Positions 18,480 to 27,479 of a stretch of 64,000 nt of DNA are shown here, one piece after another (positions within the stretch are counted from its first letter, which is position 1; each line of letters starts with the position of its first letter). Below the pieces are notes generated by a model. It was not told where the DNA came from and made no database searches. It was given only the letters and a program-made list of their open reading frames with translations. A program made the translations under genes and the position numbers. The stretch is from NCBI RefSeq assembly GCF_029360705.1, contig NZ_JARKMX010000002.1:186001-250000 (forward strand), in the 5' to 3' direction. This stretch comes from Paraflavitalea pollutisoli (GTDB lineage Bacteria > Bacteroidota > Bacteroidia > Chitinophagales > Chitinophagaceae).

Positions 18480-19817
18480 CTAGTTTTCAGTTTTCGTTGG
18501 GCTTCTTTTCGGCATTAAAAAATAGAGCAACATAAATCCGGCCAGCACCGTCACACCGATCAGGGCAGTCATGGGTTTGTTGATGATGATACTGATGCTG
18601 ACGAATATATAGGCTGCGATGAAAATGAGGGGTTGCAAAGGATACAGCTTCATGGAATAGATACCCGTGCCGTCGAGGTGCCTGGTGCGTTTCCTCAACA
18701 TGAAGATCGACCCGGCAGACAGGGCCATCCCGAAACAATCGAGGAAGATGGTAAAGCTCAGGATCTCATCGAAGGTCTTGGCAAAAAACAGTACAATGAT
18801 ACAGATCACCGTAAAGACCGTGAGCGACATCACAGCCACTTCGTTTTGCGATGACTTCTTCTTGAACACAGCCGGCAATACCCCATCTTCACTCATCGCC
18901 AGCATCACCCGGGGATTACTTAACAGGTTTACATTCACATACGCCAGCACTGACAGGAACAGCAGTCCGGAAAAAACATCGGCACCATCCTGGCCGAAGA
19001 GTTTGCCGGCGATCACCGAAGCAATCTCATTGGTATTTTTCAGGTTCTCAAAACCAACGATCTTATAGTAACTATAATTGACAGCGAGGTACAACGCGAT
19101 GATGGCCGTAATACCGATGAAAATACCCCGGGGAATATTGCGCGAAGCATTGTTCACCTCATGCCCGAAATTGATCGTCTGCTGGTAGCCTCCGTAGGTA
19201 AACGAGACTGCCACCAGGCTCAGGCCAAATGATTTGATGTATTGGTCCCAGCCCGCATCGACCGGCGGCGCCACGATGGTGGTGCTGTTGTCGTGGTACA
19301 GCGCAGGGAAAAACAAAGCCGCGATCAGCATCAGGACCATCCCGATCTTGATCACCATAAGCACATTCTGGGTTTTTGCACTCATCCGCAACCCCAGCAG
19401 GTTGACCCCATAAAAGATGATCACCCCCACGGCGGCAATCCCTACCTTGGTCAGGTCAGATACCGGTCCGGAAAAGATCACCTTGCTGATATACCCCGCT
19501 CCGATCAAGGCCACGCCCGATAAGGAGCCGGCATTGGATACCAGGATGAGGCAGTTGATGGAAAAAGCCAGTGAGGGGTGATAAGCATAAGAAAAGATGC
19601 GATAGTAACCACCGGTGGCCGGATGCCGAGACCCTATTTCGGCATAGGTAAGGGCGCCACAGAGCGCCACCAGCCCACCTACAATCCAGGCTGCAAAAAA
19701 TACAGTCGGGGTTAAAGCGTCTTTAGCAGAGTTCGAAGCAGTTCGGAAGATACCCATACCGATCACCAGTCCAATGACGATCATGGTGAGATCGAACAGG
19801 CTTAGTTTGGCCTTCAT
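18480..19817 (-). CDS. APC-family amino-acid permease
   Basis: A protein of about 445 residues from the ATG at 19817 (MKAKLSLFDLTMIVIGLVIG), with about 12 membrane helices. The first helix region carries the APC signature VIGLVIGMGIFRTASNSA, followed by GALTYAEIGSRHPATGGYYR and SFTYGGYQQTINFGHEV. It moves amino acids across the inner membrane; the substrate is not predictable, but the abutting PLP enzyme gene points to a sulfur amino acid. The frame is open to 19865; the extension (MEGVKINSFLYLPR) is not typical of the family but cannot be excluded. Confidence 0.9.
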   Translation of the reverse strand: MKAKLSLFDLTMIVIGLVIGMGIFRTASNSAKDALTPTVFFAAWIVGGLVALCGALTYAEIGSRHPATGGYYRIFSYAYHPSLAFSINCLILVSNAGSLSGVALIGAGYISKVIFSGPVSDLTKVGIAAVGVIIFYGVNLLGLRMSAKTQNVLMVIKIGMVLMLIAALFFPALYHDNSTTIVAPPVDAGWDQYIKSFGLSLVAVSFTYGGYQQTINFGHEVNNASRNIPRGIFIGITAIIALYLAVNYSYYKIVGFENLKNTNEIASVIAGKLFGQDGADVFSGLLFLSVLAYVNVNLLSNPRVMLAMSEDGVLPAVFKKKSSQNEVAVMSLTVFTVICIIVLFFAKTFDEILSFTIFLDCFGMALSAGSIFMLRKRTRHLDGTGIYSMKLYPLQPLIFIAAYIFVSISIIINKPMTALIGVTVLAGFMLLYFLMPKRSPTKTEN

Positions 19818-19946
19818 CCGCGGAAGATAAAGAAAACTGTTGATCTTTACCCCTTCCATTTTCAACCTGATCCGTTACAGGTATTAGTTAGTATCCAGCT
19901 GCTGTTTTTGTGTATTTTTACCCTACAAATACATGCAAACCCTCTG

Positions 19947-21995
19947 ATGAAGAACATCGTACTATTGCTGCTGACTGTATTGACGGCCATGGCCACTACT
20001 GCGCAACAAACGCCGGCAACCGACACGGCCGGCAACCTGCAATCCGTTACCGTAAAAGCCTACGAACAAAACCGGCAATTGAAGGAAGTATCCGGCGCCA
20101 TCAATTATATCGGCAAACCCCAGCTGGAACGGTTCAATAATACCAGCCTGTTGCCCGCCCTGAACAGTACGCCTGGTGTGCACATGGAAGAACGGTCGCC
20201 CGGCAGTTTCCGCCTCAACATACGCGGAAGCACCTTGCGCTCGCCCTTCGGCGTTCGCAACATCAAGATTTACTGGAATGGTATTCCTTTTACCGATCCC
20301 GGCGGCAATACCTACCTCAATCAACTCAGCTACTACAACCTCAACTCCATCGAAGTGATCAAAGGACCGGCCGGCAGCCTGTATGGCGCCGGAACGGGCG
20401 GGGCAGTATTGCTCAACAGCCAGCCCGACACCTGGACCCGCGGGGTCGATGTCGGCTATATTCATGGCAGTTACAACCTTAACAACCTCAATGCGCAGGT
20501 GCGCGTGGGCGGTGACGACAACCGCAATAGCTTTGGCTTCACCCACCAGACCAGCGATGGGTACCGTGACCATACCAATATGCGGCGCGATGTGGCCACC
20601 TGGGAAACCAGCCTCAAGATCAACGACCGGCAAACCCTGCAAGCCAGCGTGCTCTATGGCGATCTTTTTTATCAAACGCCCGGTGGTTTGACGAAAACCG
20701 AATTTCAGAACAACCCACGGGGTACCCGTCCCAACGCCGATGCACTCAAGGCGGCGATTTACCAGCAAACTTTTCTGGCCGGTCTCTCGCACCAGTACCG
20801 GATCAGCGAGCAACTCGATAACCAATCGGTCGTCTATGGCGCCTTCTCCGTCATCAAAAACCCGACGTTCCGCAACTACGAGAAGAGAACGGAGCCACAT
20901 TTTGGCGGCCGTACCGTATTCAACTGGAACCAGCATTGGAAGGGTACACACCTGAAGATCTCTGCCGGCGCCGAAGCCCAGAAAGGATTTTTCAATACCA
21001 AGACCTTCCAGAACAAAGCCGGCAACCCCGACTCAGTATTAACCGACGACGATATCAACAACTGGCTCTATTCCGTTTTCGCGCAGGCTTCGTTACGGCT
21101 GCCCGGCAACTGGAGCCTCGATGCGGGCGCCAGCTTCAACCAGTCTAGCATTACCATTACCCGGTTGTCGGTGCCTTCATTTGTACCGGTCAAACGTACT
21201 TATAGCAACGAATGGGCACCGCGGGTGGCGTTGTCCAAAAAGCTGATCCCCGAACTGCTGGTGTATGCCAGCGTAGCGAAAGGTTTCTCACCGCCCACCA
21301 CCCAGGAGGTACTGCCTTCTACTTCGGTGATCAGTACCGGCCTCAATGCGGAACGTGGCGTGAGCTATGAAGCAGGCATCAAAAGCAGTTGGCTGCAACA
21401 ACGGTTGTATGTTGAAGTGAATGTATTCGACTACCGCCTCCGCAATGCCATTGTGCAGCGCCGCGACGCCAGCAATGCAGACTATTTTGTCAATGCCGGG
21501 TCTACCAAACAATTCGGTATCGAATCGCAGGCTTATTATCAACTGCTACCCGGCCGGGGCGGATTTGTTTCTGCAGCCCGCCTGTGGGTAAGCCATACCT
21601 GGAGCCAGTTTGAATACAACGATTTCAAACAGGGCAGTACTGATTTTTCGGGTAAGCAATTGCCGAGCGTGGCGCCGCATGTCGTGGCGGCGGGCCTGGA
21701 TATCACCACACGCCCCGGCCTGTATGCCAACCTCACCTGGTATTACAATGACCCTATTGCGCTCAATGATGCCAATACGGAGATAGCTTCATCGTATCAG
21801 CTATCGGGCGGCCGCATTGGCTGGCGTACCCGGCTGGCCGGCGGCCTGGCAGCCGACTTCTTTGCCGGTGCCGATAACCTCTTCGATGTTCGTTACAGCC
21901 TGGGCAATGATATCAATGCCGCCGCCGGCCGCTATTACAATGCGGCTGCAGCCGCCAATTTTTATGGTGGCATCATCCTCAAGTATGTAAAATAG
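19947..21995 (+). CDS. TonB-dependent outer-membrane receptor (siderophore/metal type)
   Basis: A 682-residue protein with a signal peptide (MKNIVLLLLTVLTAMATTAQ). It lacks the carboxypeptidase-like N-terminal domain of SusC proteins. The plug (about 25-150) shows LQSVTVKAYEQNRQLKEVSG, STPGVHMEERSPGSFRLNIR, GSTLRSPFGVRNIKIYWNGI and SIEVIKGPAGSLYGAGTGG. The 22-strand barrel ends in FYGGIILKYVK. The type resembles receptors for iron chelates, but the ligand is unknown. It is divergent from the permease gene. A terminator follows at 22027-22051, so it is a single-gene unit. Confidence 0.88.
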   Translation: MKNIVLLLLTVLTAMATTAQQTPATDTAGNLQSVTVKAYEQNRQLKEVSGAINYIGKPQLERFNNTSLLPALNSTPGVHMEERSPGSFRLNIRGSTLRSPFGVRNIKIYWNGIPFTDPGGNTYLNQLSYYNLNSIEVIKGPAGSLYGAGTGGAVLLNSQPDTWTRGVDVGYIHGSYNLNNLNAQVRVGGDDNRNSFGFTHQTSDGYRDHTNMRRDVATWETSLKINDRQTLQASVLYGDLFYQTPGGLTKTEFQNNPRGTRPNADALKAAIYQQTFLAGLSHQYRISEQLDNQSVVYGAFSVIKNPTFRNYEKRTEPHFGGRTVFNWNQHWKGTHLKISAGAEAQKGFFNTKTFQNKAGNPDSVLTDDDINNWLYSVFAQASLRLPGNWSLDAGASFNQSSITITRLSVPSFVPVKRTYSNEWAPRVALSKKLIPELLVYASVAKGFSPPTTQEVLPSTSVISTGLNAERGVSYEAGIKSSWLQQRLYVEVNVFDYRLRNAIVQRRDASNADYFVNAGSTKQFGIESQAYYQLLPGRGGFVSAARLWVSHTWSQFEYNDFKQGSTDFSGKQLPSVAPHVVAAGLDITTRPGLYANLTWYYNDPIALNDANTEIASSYQLSGGRIGWRTRLAGGLAADFFAGADNLFDVRYSLGNDINAAAGRYYNAAAAANFYGGIILKYVK

Positions 21996-22026
21996 ATATA
22001 GGATACACCCGAGATCAACGAATACA

Positions 22027-22051
22027 GGGACCGCCAGCCGGCCCCTTTTTT
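22027..22051 (+). terminator. Terminator after the TonB receptor gene
   Basis: GGGACCG (22027-22033) pairs with CGGCCCC-type sequence (22039-22045) around CCAGC with one A/C mismatch, then six Ts (22046-22051). Confidence 0.7.
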
Positions 22052-22203
22052 ATGCCCTTCGTTCCTTACCTGTACGGCGATGGACCTACCTCCCACCCGC
22101 GATGCTCCACCACCCGGCAGCGACTGTTCTACAACTTCTCTGGTTATTGCCTAAACCCCGTCTTTCTATAGGGCAAGTTGTAGGCGGAGTGGTGGCTGGG
22201 CCC

Positions 22204-22313
22204 AGAGGATATTTAGAGGACCCATCGACGACCTACCGAGAACCTATCGAGGATCTAAAGCCCGGGACCAGCTCGGCAGTACCTCGGCATGAGCTCGGCA
22301 ATAGCTCGGCAGT
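22204..22313. repeat. Intergenic array of ten 11-bp units
   Basis: The stretch divides without any slip into ten 11-base units. Units 1-5 resemble each other (AGAGGATATTT, AGAGGACCCAT, CGACGACCTAC, CGAGAACCTAT, CGAGGATCTAA). Unit 6 is AGCCCGGGACC. Units 7-10 form a second subtype (AGCTCGGCAGT, ACCTCGGCATG, AGCTCGGCAAT, AGCTCGGCAGT). No gene crosses it. The period is close to one turn of DNA and not a multiple of three, so it is not a coding repeat. Confidence 0.75.
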
Positions 22314-22572
22314 AAATAAAATATAACGATATTTAAACAATTATAAATATTTGATTATGTATCTGCTTGAGGTGCGATTTAGCAAAAAGCAGGCATAAAA
22401 ATTCTACCCTGTTTGGAGTCTTTTGATCTGCAACTGGAACCTCCTCCGGCGGCAGAAATTGTTTAGTTAGAACCAATCCCCTTGTTTGGCATGCTCAATT
22501 GATCGCATACAGGCACCCCGCCGCGATACCGATAACAGGCATTCATAATTAGCAGGCATTAAAACTCTTTAT
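22314..22572. other. AT-rich spacer before the cobalamin riboswitch
   Basis: Strongly AT-rich to about 22360, then mixed sequence. I see no gene, RNA or repeat here apart from the array just before it. Confidence 0.4.
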
Positions 22573-22580
22573 TACATTTG
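22573..22580 (+). promoter_or_regulatory. Promoter element before the cobalamin riboswitch
   Basis: TACATTTG matches TAnnTTTG. A weak TTAG lies at 22549-22552, 20 bases upstream. Transcription would begin near 22588, exactly at the start of the riboswitch. Confidence 0.55.
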
Positions 22581-22589
22581 CCGCCGTAA

Positions 22590-22803
22590 TTGGTTTCTAC
22601 GCACCCCATGGGTGGCGTGGATTAAAAGGGAAACCGGTGTAAATCCGGTGCTATCCCCGTAGCTGTAAGTTTTGGAGGAACTGTTGCCTGGCGGGTTATG
22701 CCGCCTTGGACAACGATCTCCTATACGTTCAATCTTCAAACCACTGTCGCGTGCGATGGGAAGGTGTTGAACGGTGAAACGAGCCAGAAGACCTGCCAGT
22801 TAT
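22590..22803 (+). ncRNA. Cobalamin (AdoCbl-type) riboswitch
   Basis: The conserved core is clear: AAAAGGGAAACCGGTG from 22624, then AAATCCGGTGCTATCCCCGT and AGCTGTAAG. The B12 box GCCAGAAGACCTGCC lies at 22783-22797, and the peripheral arms between 22680 and 22780 are consistent. In this class, adenosylcobalamin binding lowers expression of the genes downstream. The leader ends about 130 bases before the receptor ATG at 22934, and it heads the B12 cluster. The exact ends are estimates. Confidence 0.95.
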
Positions 22804-22933
22804 ACGCATCGACATCGACGAGCTTTCGGGTGAAAAGCCGGGATGAAAGGGTCTTATTGCTACAGACTTTTCATTTCTGTTTGTGTTCTATTTTTTATTC
22901 CGAAGGTTCATAGTTCATCATTTCAAACAAACT

Positions 22934-24922
22934 ATGAGCATGACAAAAAGGTTACTCTCTCTTACTGCCCTGCTGGCTGCCATGGCCGCACAGGCGCAGG
23001 ATTCTACAACAACAAAGTCGATGGACGAAGTTGTCGTTACTGGCTCCAAGTATCCCAAAAAGACCTCCGAAACTGGTAAAGTGATCACTGTGATCACGCG
23101 GGCGCAACTGGATCGCAGCGCTGGCAAAGACCTCTCGCAACTGCTGAACGAGCAAGCTGGCATCTACGTCAACGGTGCCAACAGCAACCCCGGCAAAGAC
23201 AAGGCAGTATACCTGCGTGGAGCCAAGGCCGATTATACCCTGATCATGGTGGATGGGGTACCGGTGTACGACGCAACAGGTACCACCAGCAATTTTGACC
23301 TTCGCATGATGCCCATCGACAACATCGAGCGCATCGAAATATTGAAAGGCAGCCAATCTACCCTCTACGGCTCCGATGCGATGGCTGGCGTTATCAATAT
23401 CATTACCCGCCAGGGCGGTGGTCAAAAGGTGGTATCACCCTACGCAACTGCTACTTACGGCAGCTACGAGACCCGCAAGATCAATGCAGGTGCCAATGGC
23501 GGCGCGGGCATCTTTACCTATAATGTAGGCCTCACCCATTTCAAGACCAATGGGATCAGCGAAGCGACCGATGCCGGCAATACCGGTAAGTTTGACAAGG
23601 ATGGGTATGAACAAAACTCCGTGCTGGCCAACTTCGGTTTCAGCATTCCCAACTTTGGCAAAATATCCCCCTACCTGCGCTACAGCAAGTTCAACAGCCA
23701 GCTGGATGCCGGGGCTTTCGCCGATGACCAGGATTACACCTATAACCAGGATAACCTGCAAACCGGTTTACGCGGCGAGTTCAATATCGGCAGGGCCAAA
23801 CTGAACCTGCTGTACAACTATACCCGTACTGAAAGAAACTTCCTCGACGACTCTACGATCAAGGAATCGCCCTTCGATGGTTACCTCAGCGGGTTCTACA
23901 AAAGCAACGAGCAATTCGTCGACGCCTATGTACACCTGCCTATCGCTGGTGGCCTTAGCTTTACCGGCGGCGCTGATTTTCGCAGCAGCCTGATCGACGT
24001 CCAAACAACAGGTGCCTACAAATACATGGACCAGGGTGTCATCCAAACCGGTACTTACGGCAGCACCATCGACGCAGATTCGGCGAAGCAAAACCAGGTA
24101 GGCATTTACGGTGCTTTCAACTACAGCAAAGGTGGTTTTAATGTGGAAGCCGGTGGCCGATTCAACCATCATTCGGTGTATGGCAGCAATGGCGTTTTCA
24201 ACTTCAACCCTTCGTACCTGATCAACCGCCAGTTCAAGGTATTTGCCAATTTCTCATCTGCCTACAAAGTACCGACCCTGTACCAGTTGTACTCGGAGTA
24301 CCAGAACCCTTATACAGACCTGAAACCAGAGAAAGCCATCACCTACGAAGGTGGCGTGCAGTATTTCTCCACCAATAACCTGGTCAATGCACGGGTGGCT
24401 GTGTTCAAACGCGATGTGAAAGATGCGATCGTGTTCTATAGCAACCCCACCACCTGGGCCAGCTATTACATCAACCAGGACAAACAGAATGACTGGGGTT
24501 TCGAAATCGAGCCGACGATCAACTTCAAGGATAAGATCAAGCTGATCCTCTCCTATTCGTATGTAGATGGTGAAGTGACTACCAAAAATGGCGCGAAGGA
24601 TACAACCTACTTCAACCTGCTGCGCAGACCCAAAAGCAGTTTTGGTGCTACCCTGAACTATCATATCACGAAAAAGCTGTTTGCGAGTGCCGGTGTACAA
24701 AGTTTTGGCAAACGTCAGGACATCGACTTCAGCACTACGCCCAGCTCCATCGCCGATATGAAGGCGTACACCCTGGTCAATTTCTACGCAGAATACCAGG
24801 TTATCAGACAATTGAAGTTATTCGTCGATGTGAAGAATATTACCAATACTTCCTACAACGAGGTGCTTGGTTATAACACACTTGGACGTAACTTCAATGC
24901 AGGATTATCCGTACGTTTGTAA
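22934..24922 (+). CDS. btuB: BtuB-like TonB-dependent corrinoid receptor
   Basis: A protein of about 662 residues from the ATG at 22934 (MSMTKRLLSLTALLAAMAAQ, signal peptide). Plug domain: KSMDEVVVTGSKYPKKTSET, AGKDLSQLLNEQAGIYVNGA, VYLRGAKADYTLIMVDGVPV and NIERIEILKGSQSTLYGSDA, then MAGVINIITRQGG. The barrel ends in NAGLSVRL. The plug pattern is that of BtuB. The gene directly follows a cobalamin riboswitch, so the ligand is very probably cobalamin or another corrinoid. The frame extends upstream to 22883 but without a signal peptide at that position. Confidence 0.93.
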   Translation: MSMTKRLLSLTALLAAMAAQAQDSTTTKSMDEVVVTGSKYPKKTSETGKVITVITRAQLDRSAGKDLSQLLNEQAGIYVNGANSNPGKDKAVYLRGAKADYTLIMVDGVPVYDATGTTSNFDLRMMPIDNIERIEILKGSQSTLYGSDAMAGVINIITRQGGGQKVVSPYATATYGSYETRKINAGANGGAGIFTYNVGLTHFKTNGISEATDAGNTGKFDKDGYEQNSVLANFGFSIPNFGKISPYLRYSKFNSQLDAGAFADDQDYTYNQDNLQTGLRGEFNIGRAKLNLLYNYTRTERNFLDDSTIKESPFDGYLSGFYKSNEQFVDAYVHLPIAGGLSFTGGADFRSSLIDVQTTGAYKYMDQGVIQTGTYGSTIDADSAKQNQVGIYGAFNYSKGGFNVEAGGRFNHHSVYGSNGVFNFNPSYLINRQFKVFANFSSAYKVPTLYQLYSEYQNPYTDLKPEKAITYEGGVQYFSTNNLVNARVAVFKRDVKDAIVFYSNPTTWASYYINQDKQNDWGFEIEPTINFKDKIKLILSYSYVDGEVTTKNGAKDTTYFNLLRRPKSSFGATLNYHITKKLFASAGVQSFGKRQDIDFSTTPSSIADMKAYTLVNFYAEYQVIRQLKLFVDVKNITNTSYNEVLGYNTLGRNFNAGLSVRL

Positions 24923-24941
24923 ATCAGTAAATCAACAAGAT

Positions 24942-25532
24942 ATGTCTCTGAAGCAATTCAATCCCCGCATGCTGATCCTGCTGGCTTTTATGCTGGTAGT
25001 AGCTGCCTGGCGGATATTCCTGTCGAAGGAAGCCACGATGAGCCCGCTGGCCACGTTTACCCCACTCGGTGCCATGGCCCTGTTTGGCGGCACGTATTTC
25101 AGCAAAAGCTATAAAGCCGTGCTTTTCCCCCTGCTCACGCTGTGGCTCAGCGACATCTTCCTCAACCGGATGGTGTACTATGGCGAATGGCGTTTCTTCT
25201 ATGAAGGTTTCTACTGGACCTATGGCTCTTTTGCCCTGATGGCCCTGGTAGCTCCCTGGATCATCAAGAAGGTGAACATTACCAATATCGTGCTGGCTGC
25301 TTTTGTGGCCACGCTGATCCACTGGATCGGTACCAGTCCGGGCTGCTTTATGGTAGAAAACTCGATCTATCCTAAAACATGGGGCGGTTATTTTACCAGC
25401 CTTTGGGCAGCTATTCCTTACGAAAGGAATTTCCTGGTAGGCACAGCCGTGTATAGCGGTATCCTGTTTGGTGGTTTTGAACTGTTGCAGAAAAGATATT
25501 CGCTGTTGCAGATCGCTCAGCCAAAAGCTTAA
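24942..25532 (+). CDS. DUF6580 multi-helix membrane protein in the B12 cluster
   Basis: A 196-residue inner-membrane protein starting MSLKQFNPRMLILLAFMLVV, 19 bases after the receptor stop. It has about five helices. After the first comes TFTPLGAMALFGGTYFSKSY, a motif reminiscent of small vitamin-binding S components of ECF transporters. Later helices carry WTYGSFALMALVAPWII, NIVLAAFVATLIHWIGTSP and LVGTAVYSGILFGGFELL. I recognise the family as DUF6580, annotated as putative transport. The place under the riboswitch, directly after BtuB, suggests a corrinoid permease role; that is inference. No ATPase or EcfT partner is present in the window. Confidence 0.75.
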   Translation: MSLKQFNPRMLILLAFMLVVAAWRIFLSKEATMSPLATFTPLGAMALFGGTYFSKSYKAVLFPLLTLWLSDIFLNRMVYYGEWRFFYEGFYWTYGSFALMALVAPWIIKKVNITNIVLAAFVATLIHWIGTSPGCFMVENSIYPKTWGGYFTSLWAAIPYERNFLVGTAVYSGILFGGFELLQKRYSLLQIAQPKA

Positions 25533-25747
25533 TCTACAATAAGCGGAAGCCGGTGGCGGGTGGTTGGCAGCGAAGCGCGGCAGGCCACTTTCCACTGGCT
25601 TTCTTCATGTAAGCATTACCGCTTTTGATACGCCGCCATCGAAATTGGTATTTCAGTAGGTTGACAATGCTGAGAGTTTTTCACCACCCATCGCCGGCAA
25701 ATACCCGATCAGAGAAAAAGGTTCTCTTCACCAAACAATTTGACCGC

Positions 25748-26689
25748 ATGATTGCCTGTTCTTTTTTACCGGCCGCTACCCAGATGATTTATGATATGAA
25801 CCTGCAGCACCTGTTGCACGGCATCACCTTTGAATGCCCGCCGACCGCCCTGGCTGAAAAAAGCAAGGTGGTGCGCTGCGTGCTGGAAGGCAAGCAATAC
25901 AGCAGCATCGAGATCGACCGCATCTTCTCCGCCTCCAAGGCGCAGGGCAAGAGCCTGTATTACGTCGATGAAGAGCTGTTGCAATCCATTCGTCCCGATG
26001 TGATCTTTACGCAGGACGTGTGTGAAGTATGTCAGATCGATACCGCCTGTACCGCAGCTGCCGTATCCAAACTGGACAAGCAGCCAGAACTGATCGCCCT
26101 TACCCCCAATAACCTGCAGGATGTTTTTGAAACGGCCATCACGATCGCTACGGCCCTGGGGCAGGAAGAAGCGGCCTACACCTATCTCGCTGCCCTGCAG
26201 GCCCGCATCGATGTGATCATCGATACCTTACGCGCCCACAAAGCGCCGCCCAAACGGGTGATGGTGATGGAGTGGGTAGAACCTATTTACAACTGCGGTC
26301 ACTGGATACCGTACCAGGTCGCTTATGCCGGCGGTATCGACATGCTGTCTAACCCGGCAGGCGACAGCATCGTGACGCCCTGGGAAAAGATCGTACGGTA
26401 CAACCCGGAAGTACTGGTGATTGCACCTTGTGGGTTTACCGTATCACGCACGATGGAAGAACTGCACCTGCTGACCAGCAAGCCCGAGTGGCAGGGACTG
26501 GCGGCGGTACAACAACAGGCAGTACATATTGCCGACTATGACCTATTCACGCAACCCAGCGCCAGCACCCTGGTGGATGGTATCGAGGTACTGGCAGCGA
26601 TGTTTCACCCAACCTTGTTCAATGTGCCCGCTCACTTGCAACACAAATGTGCCCCGCTGTCTAAAACCATGACCCATGTGCAAGCATGA
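25748..26689 (+). CDS. BtuF-like cobalamin-binding protein without signal peptide
   Basis: A protein of about 313 residues from the ATG at 25748 (MIACSFLPAATQMIYDMNL), the usual first strand of the periplasmic-binding fold. It contains RPDVIFTQDVCEVCQIDT with Cys-x-x-Cys, a mark of a BtuF-like subgroup, then RVMVMEWVEPIYNCGHWIPY and NPEVLVIAPCGFTVSRTMEE. The fold is that of ABC substrate-binding proteins for corrinoids. No signal peptide or lipobox can be found, even when the frame is followed up to 25625, so it may act in the cytoplasm. The start is uncertain. It overlaps the next gene by 14 bases. Confidence 0.75.
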   Translation: MIACSFLPAATQMIYDMNLQHLLHGITFECPPTALAEKSKVVRCVLEGKQYSSIEIDRIFSASKAQGKSLYYVDEELLQSIRPDVIFTQDVCEVCQIDTACTAAAVSKLDKQPELIALTPNNLQDVFETAITIATALGQEEAAYTYLAALQARIDVIIDTLRAHKAPPKRVMVMEWVEPIYNCGHWIPYQVAYAGGIDMLSNPAGDSIVTPWEKIVRYNPEVLVIAPCGFTVSRTMEELHLLTSKPEWQGLAAVQQQAVHIADYDLFTQPSASTLVDGIEVLAAMFHPTLFNVPAHLQHKCAPLSKTMTHVQA

Positions 26690-26900
26690 ACCCAAAAGCT
26701 GTCCACGCTGCCAGCAACCATTTGAGTGCAAGGTGGGCGATGTGCTGCATTGCCAGTGTTTCGGCATTTCCTTCAATGAGGAAGAAAAGGCCTATATCGA
26801 GGGTCGCTACCAGGATTGCCTTTGCCGTAAATGCCTGCTGGAACTGAAACAGCAACCTGTTTTATTTACCGAGAAATATTCATTGGATGCCAATAAATGA
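26676..26900 (+). CDS. Cysteine-rich CWC-type small protein
   Basis: A 74-residue protein with nine cysteines: Cys2, then CPRC (9-12), Cys18, CQC (26-28) and CLCRKC (48-53). The pattern fits the cysteine-rich CWC family (probable metal binding). Function unknown. It overlaps both neighbours (14 bases with the BtuF-like gene and 14 with cobU), so it is translated with the B12 operon. A role in metal or corrinoid handling is inferred from position only. Confidence 0.72.
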   Translation: MCKHEPKSCPRCQQPFECKVGDVLHCQCFGISFNEEEKAYIEGRYQDCLCRKCLLELKQQPVLFTEKYSLDANK

Positions 26901-27417
26901 CCTGCAGCCCGGCATCATCTTCGTAACCGGTGGCGCCCGCAGTGGCAAAAGCCGTTATGCGCAGGAACTGGCGCTGCAACTGAGTCCCACCCCTACCTAT
27001 ATCGCCACCGCCCGTAAATGGGACCCTGAATTTCAGCAACGCATCGACCGGCACCAGGCCGACCGCGATGAACGCTGGACATCCATTGAAGCAGAAAAAC
27101 AGATCAGCCAACTGCCACTAACCGGCAAGGTAGCGGTGATCGATTGTGTAACCCTGTGGCTCACCAATTTCTTTGTCGATCACCAATATGATATCGAGGC
27201 CTGCCTGGCCGACTGCAAACAGGAAATAGAAAATCTGCTGCAGCAAGCGGGCACTTTTATCATCATCAGCAACGAGATCGGCATGGGCGTACATGCCGAA
27301 ACGGAGATCGGGCGTAAGTTTACCGACCTGCAGGGCTGGATGAACCAGTTCATTGCAGCGAGGGCCCACCAGGTTGTATTCATGGTGAGTGGTATCCCGA
27401 TGGTGATCAAACAATAA
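26887..27417 (+). CDS. cobU: Adenosylcobinamide kinase / adenosylcobinamide-phosphate guanylyltransferase
   Basis: A 176-residue protein with the P-loop GGARSGKS at residues 15-22, then YIATARKWDPEFQQRIDRHQ, RDERWTSIEAE, VIDCVTLWLTNFF and SNEIGMGVHAETEIGRKFTD, the full CobU signature. It phosphorylates adenosylcobinamide and transfers GMP to give AdoCbi-GDP, the partner for CobS. Cytoplasmic. It sits between the CWC gene and the DUF71 gene in the B12 cluster. Confidence 0.95.
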   Translation: MPINDLQPGIIFVTGGARSGKSRYAQELALQLSPTPTYIATARKWDPEFQQRIDRHQADRDERWTSIEAEKQISQLPLTGKVAVIDCVTLWLTNFFVDHQYDIEACLADCKQEIENLLQQAGTFIIISNEIGMGVHAETEIGRKFTDLQGWMNQFIAARAHQVVFMVSGIPMVIKQ

Positions 27418-27479
27418 TAACAGCAAGGCTGCGGGAAAGGCACTTGCGGTCGGCCTATGGCTGTCCAACAACAAACAAC

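Noticed and set aside
19962-20951. Open frame of about 329 codons opposite the TonB receptor
   Set aside because: The receptor frame is continuous with plug and barrel motifs; the antisense frame is valine/alanine-rich without family features.
22102-22326. Short open frame across the 22204-22313 array
   Set aside because: It consists mainly of the repeat, lacks family features and ends in the AT-rich spacer.
22698-22913. Short open frame within the cobalamin riboswitch
   Set aside because: It overlaps the structured riboswitch RNA and ends just before the receptor start; no leader peptide is needed for this class.
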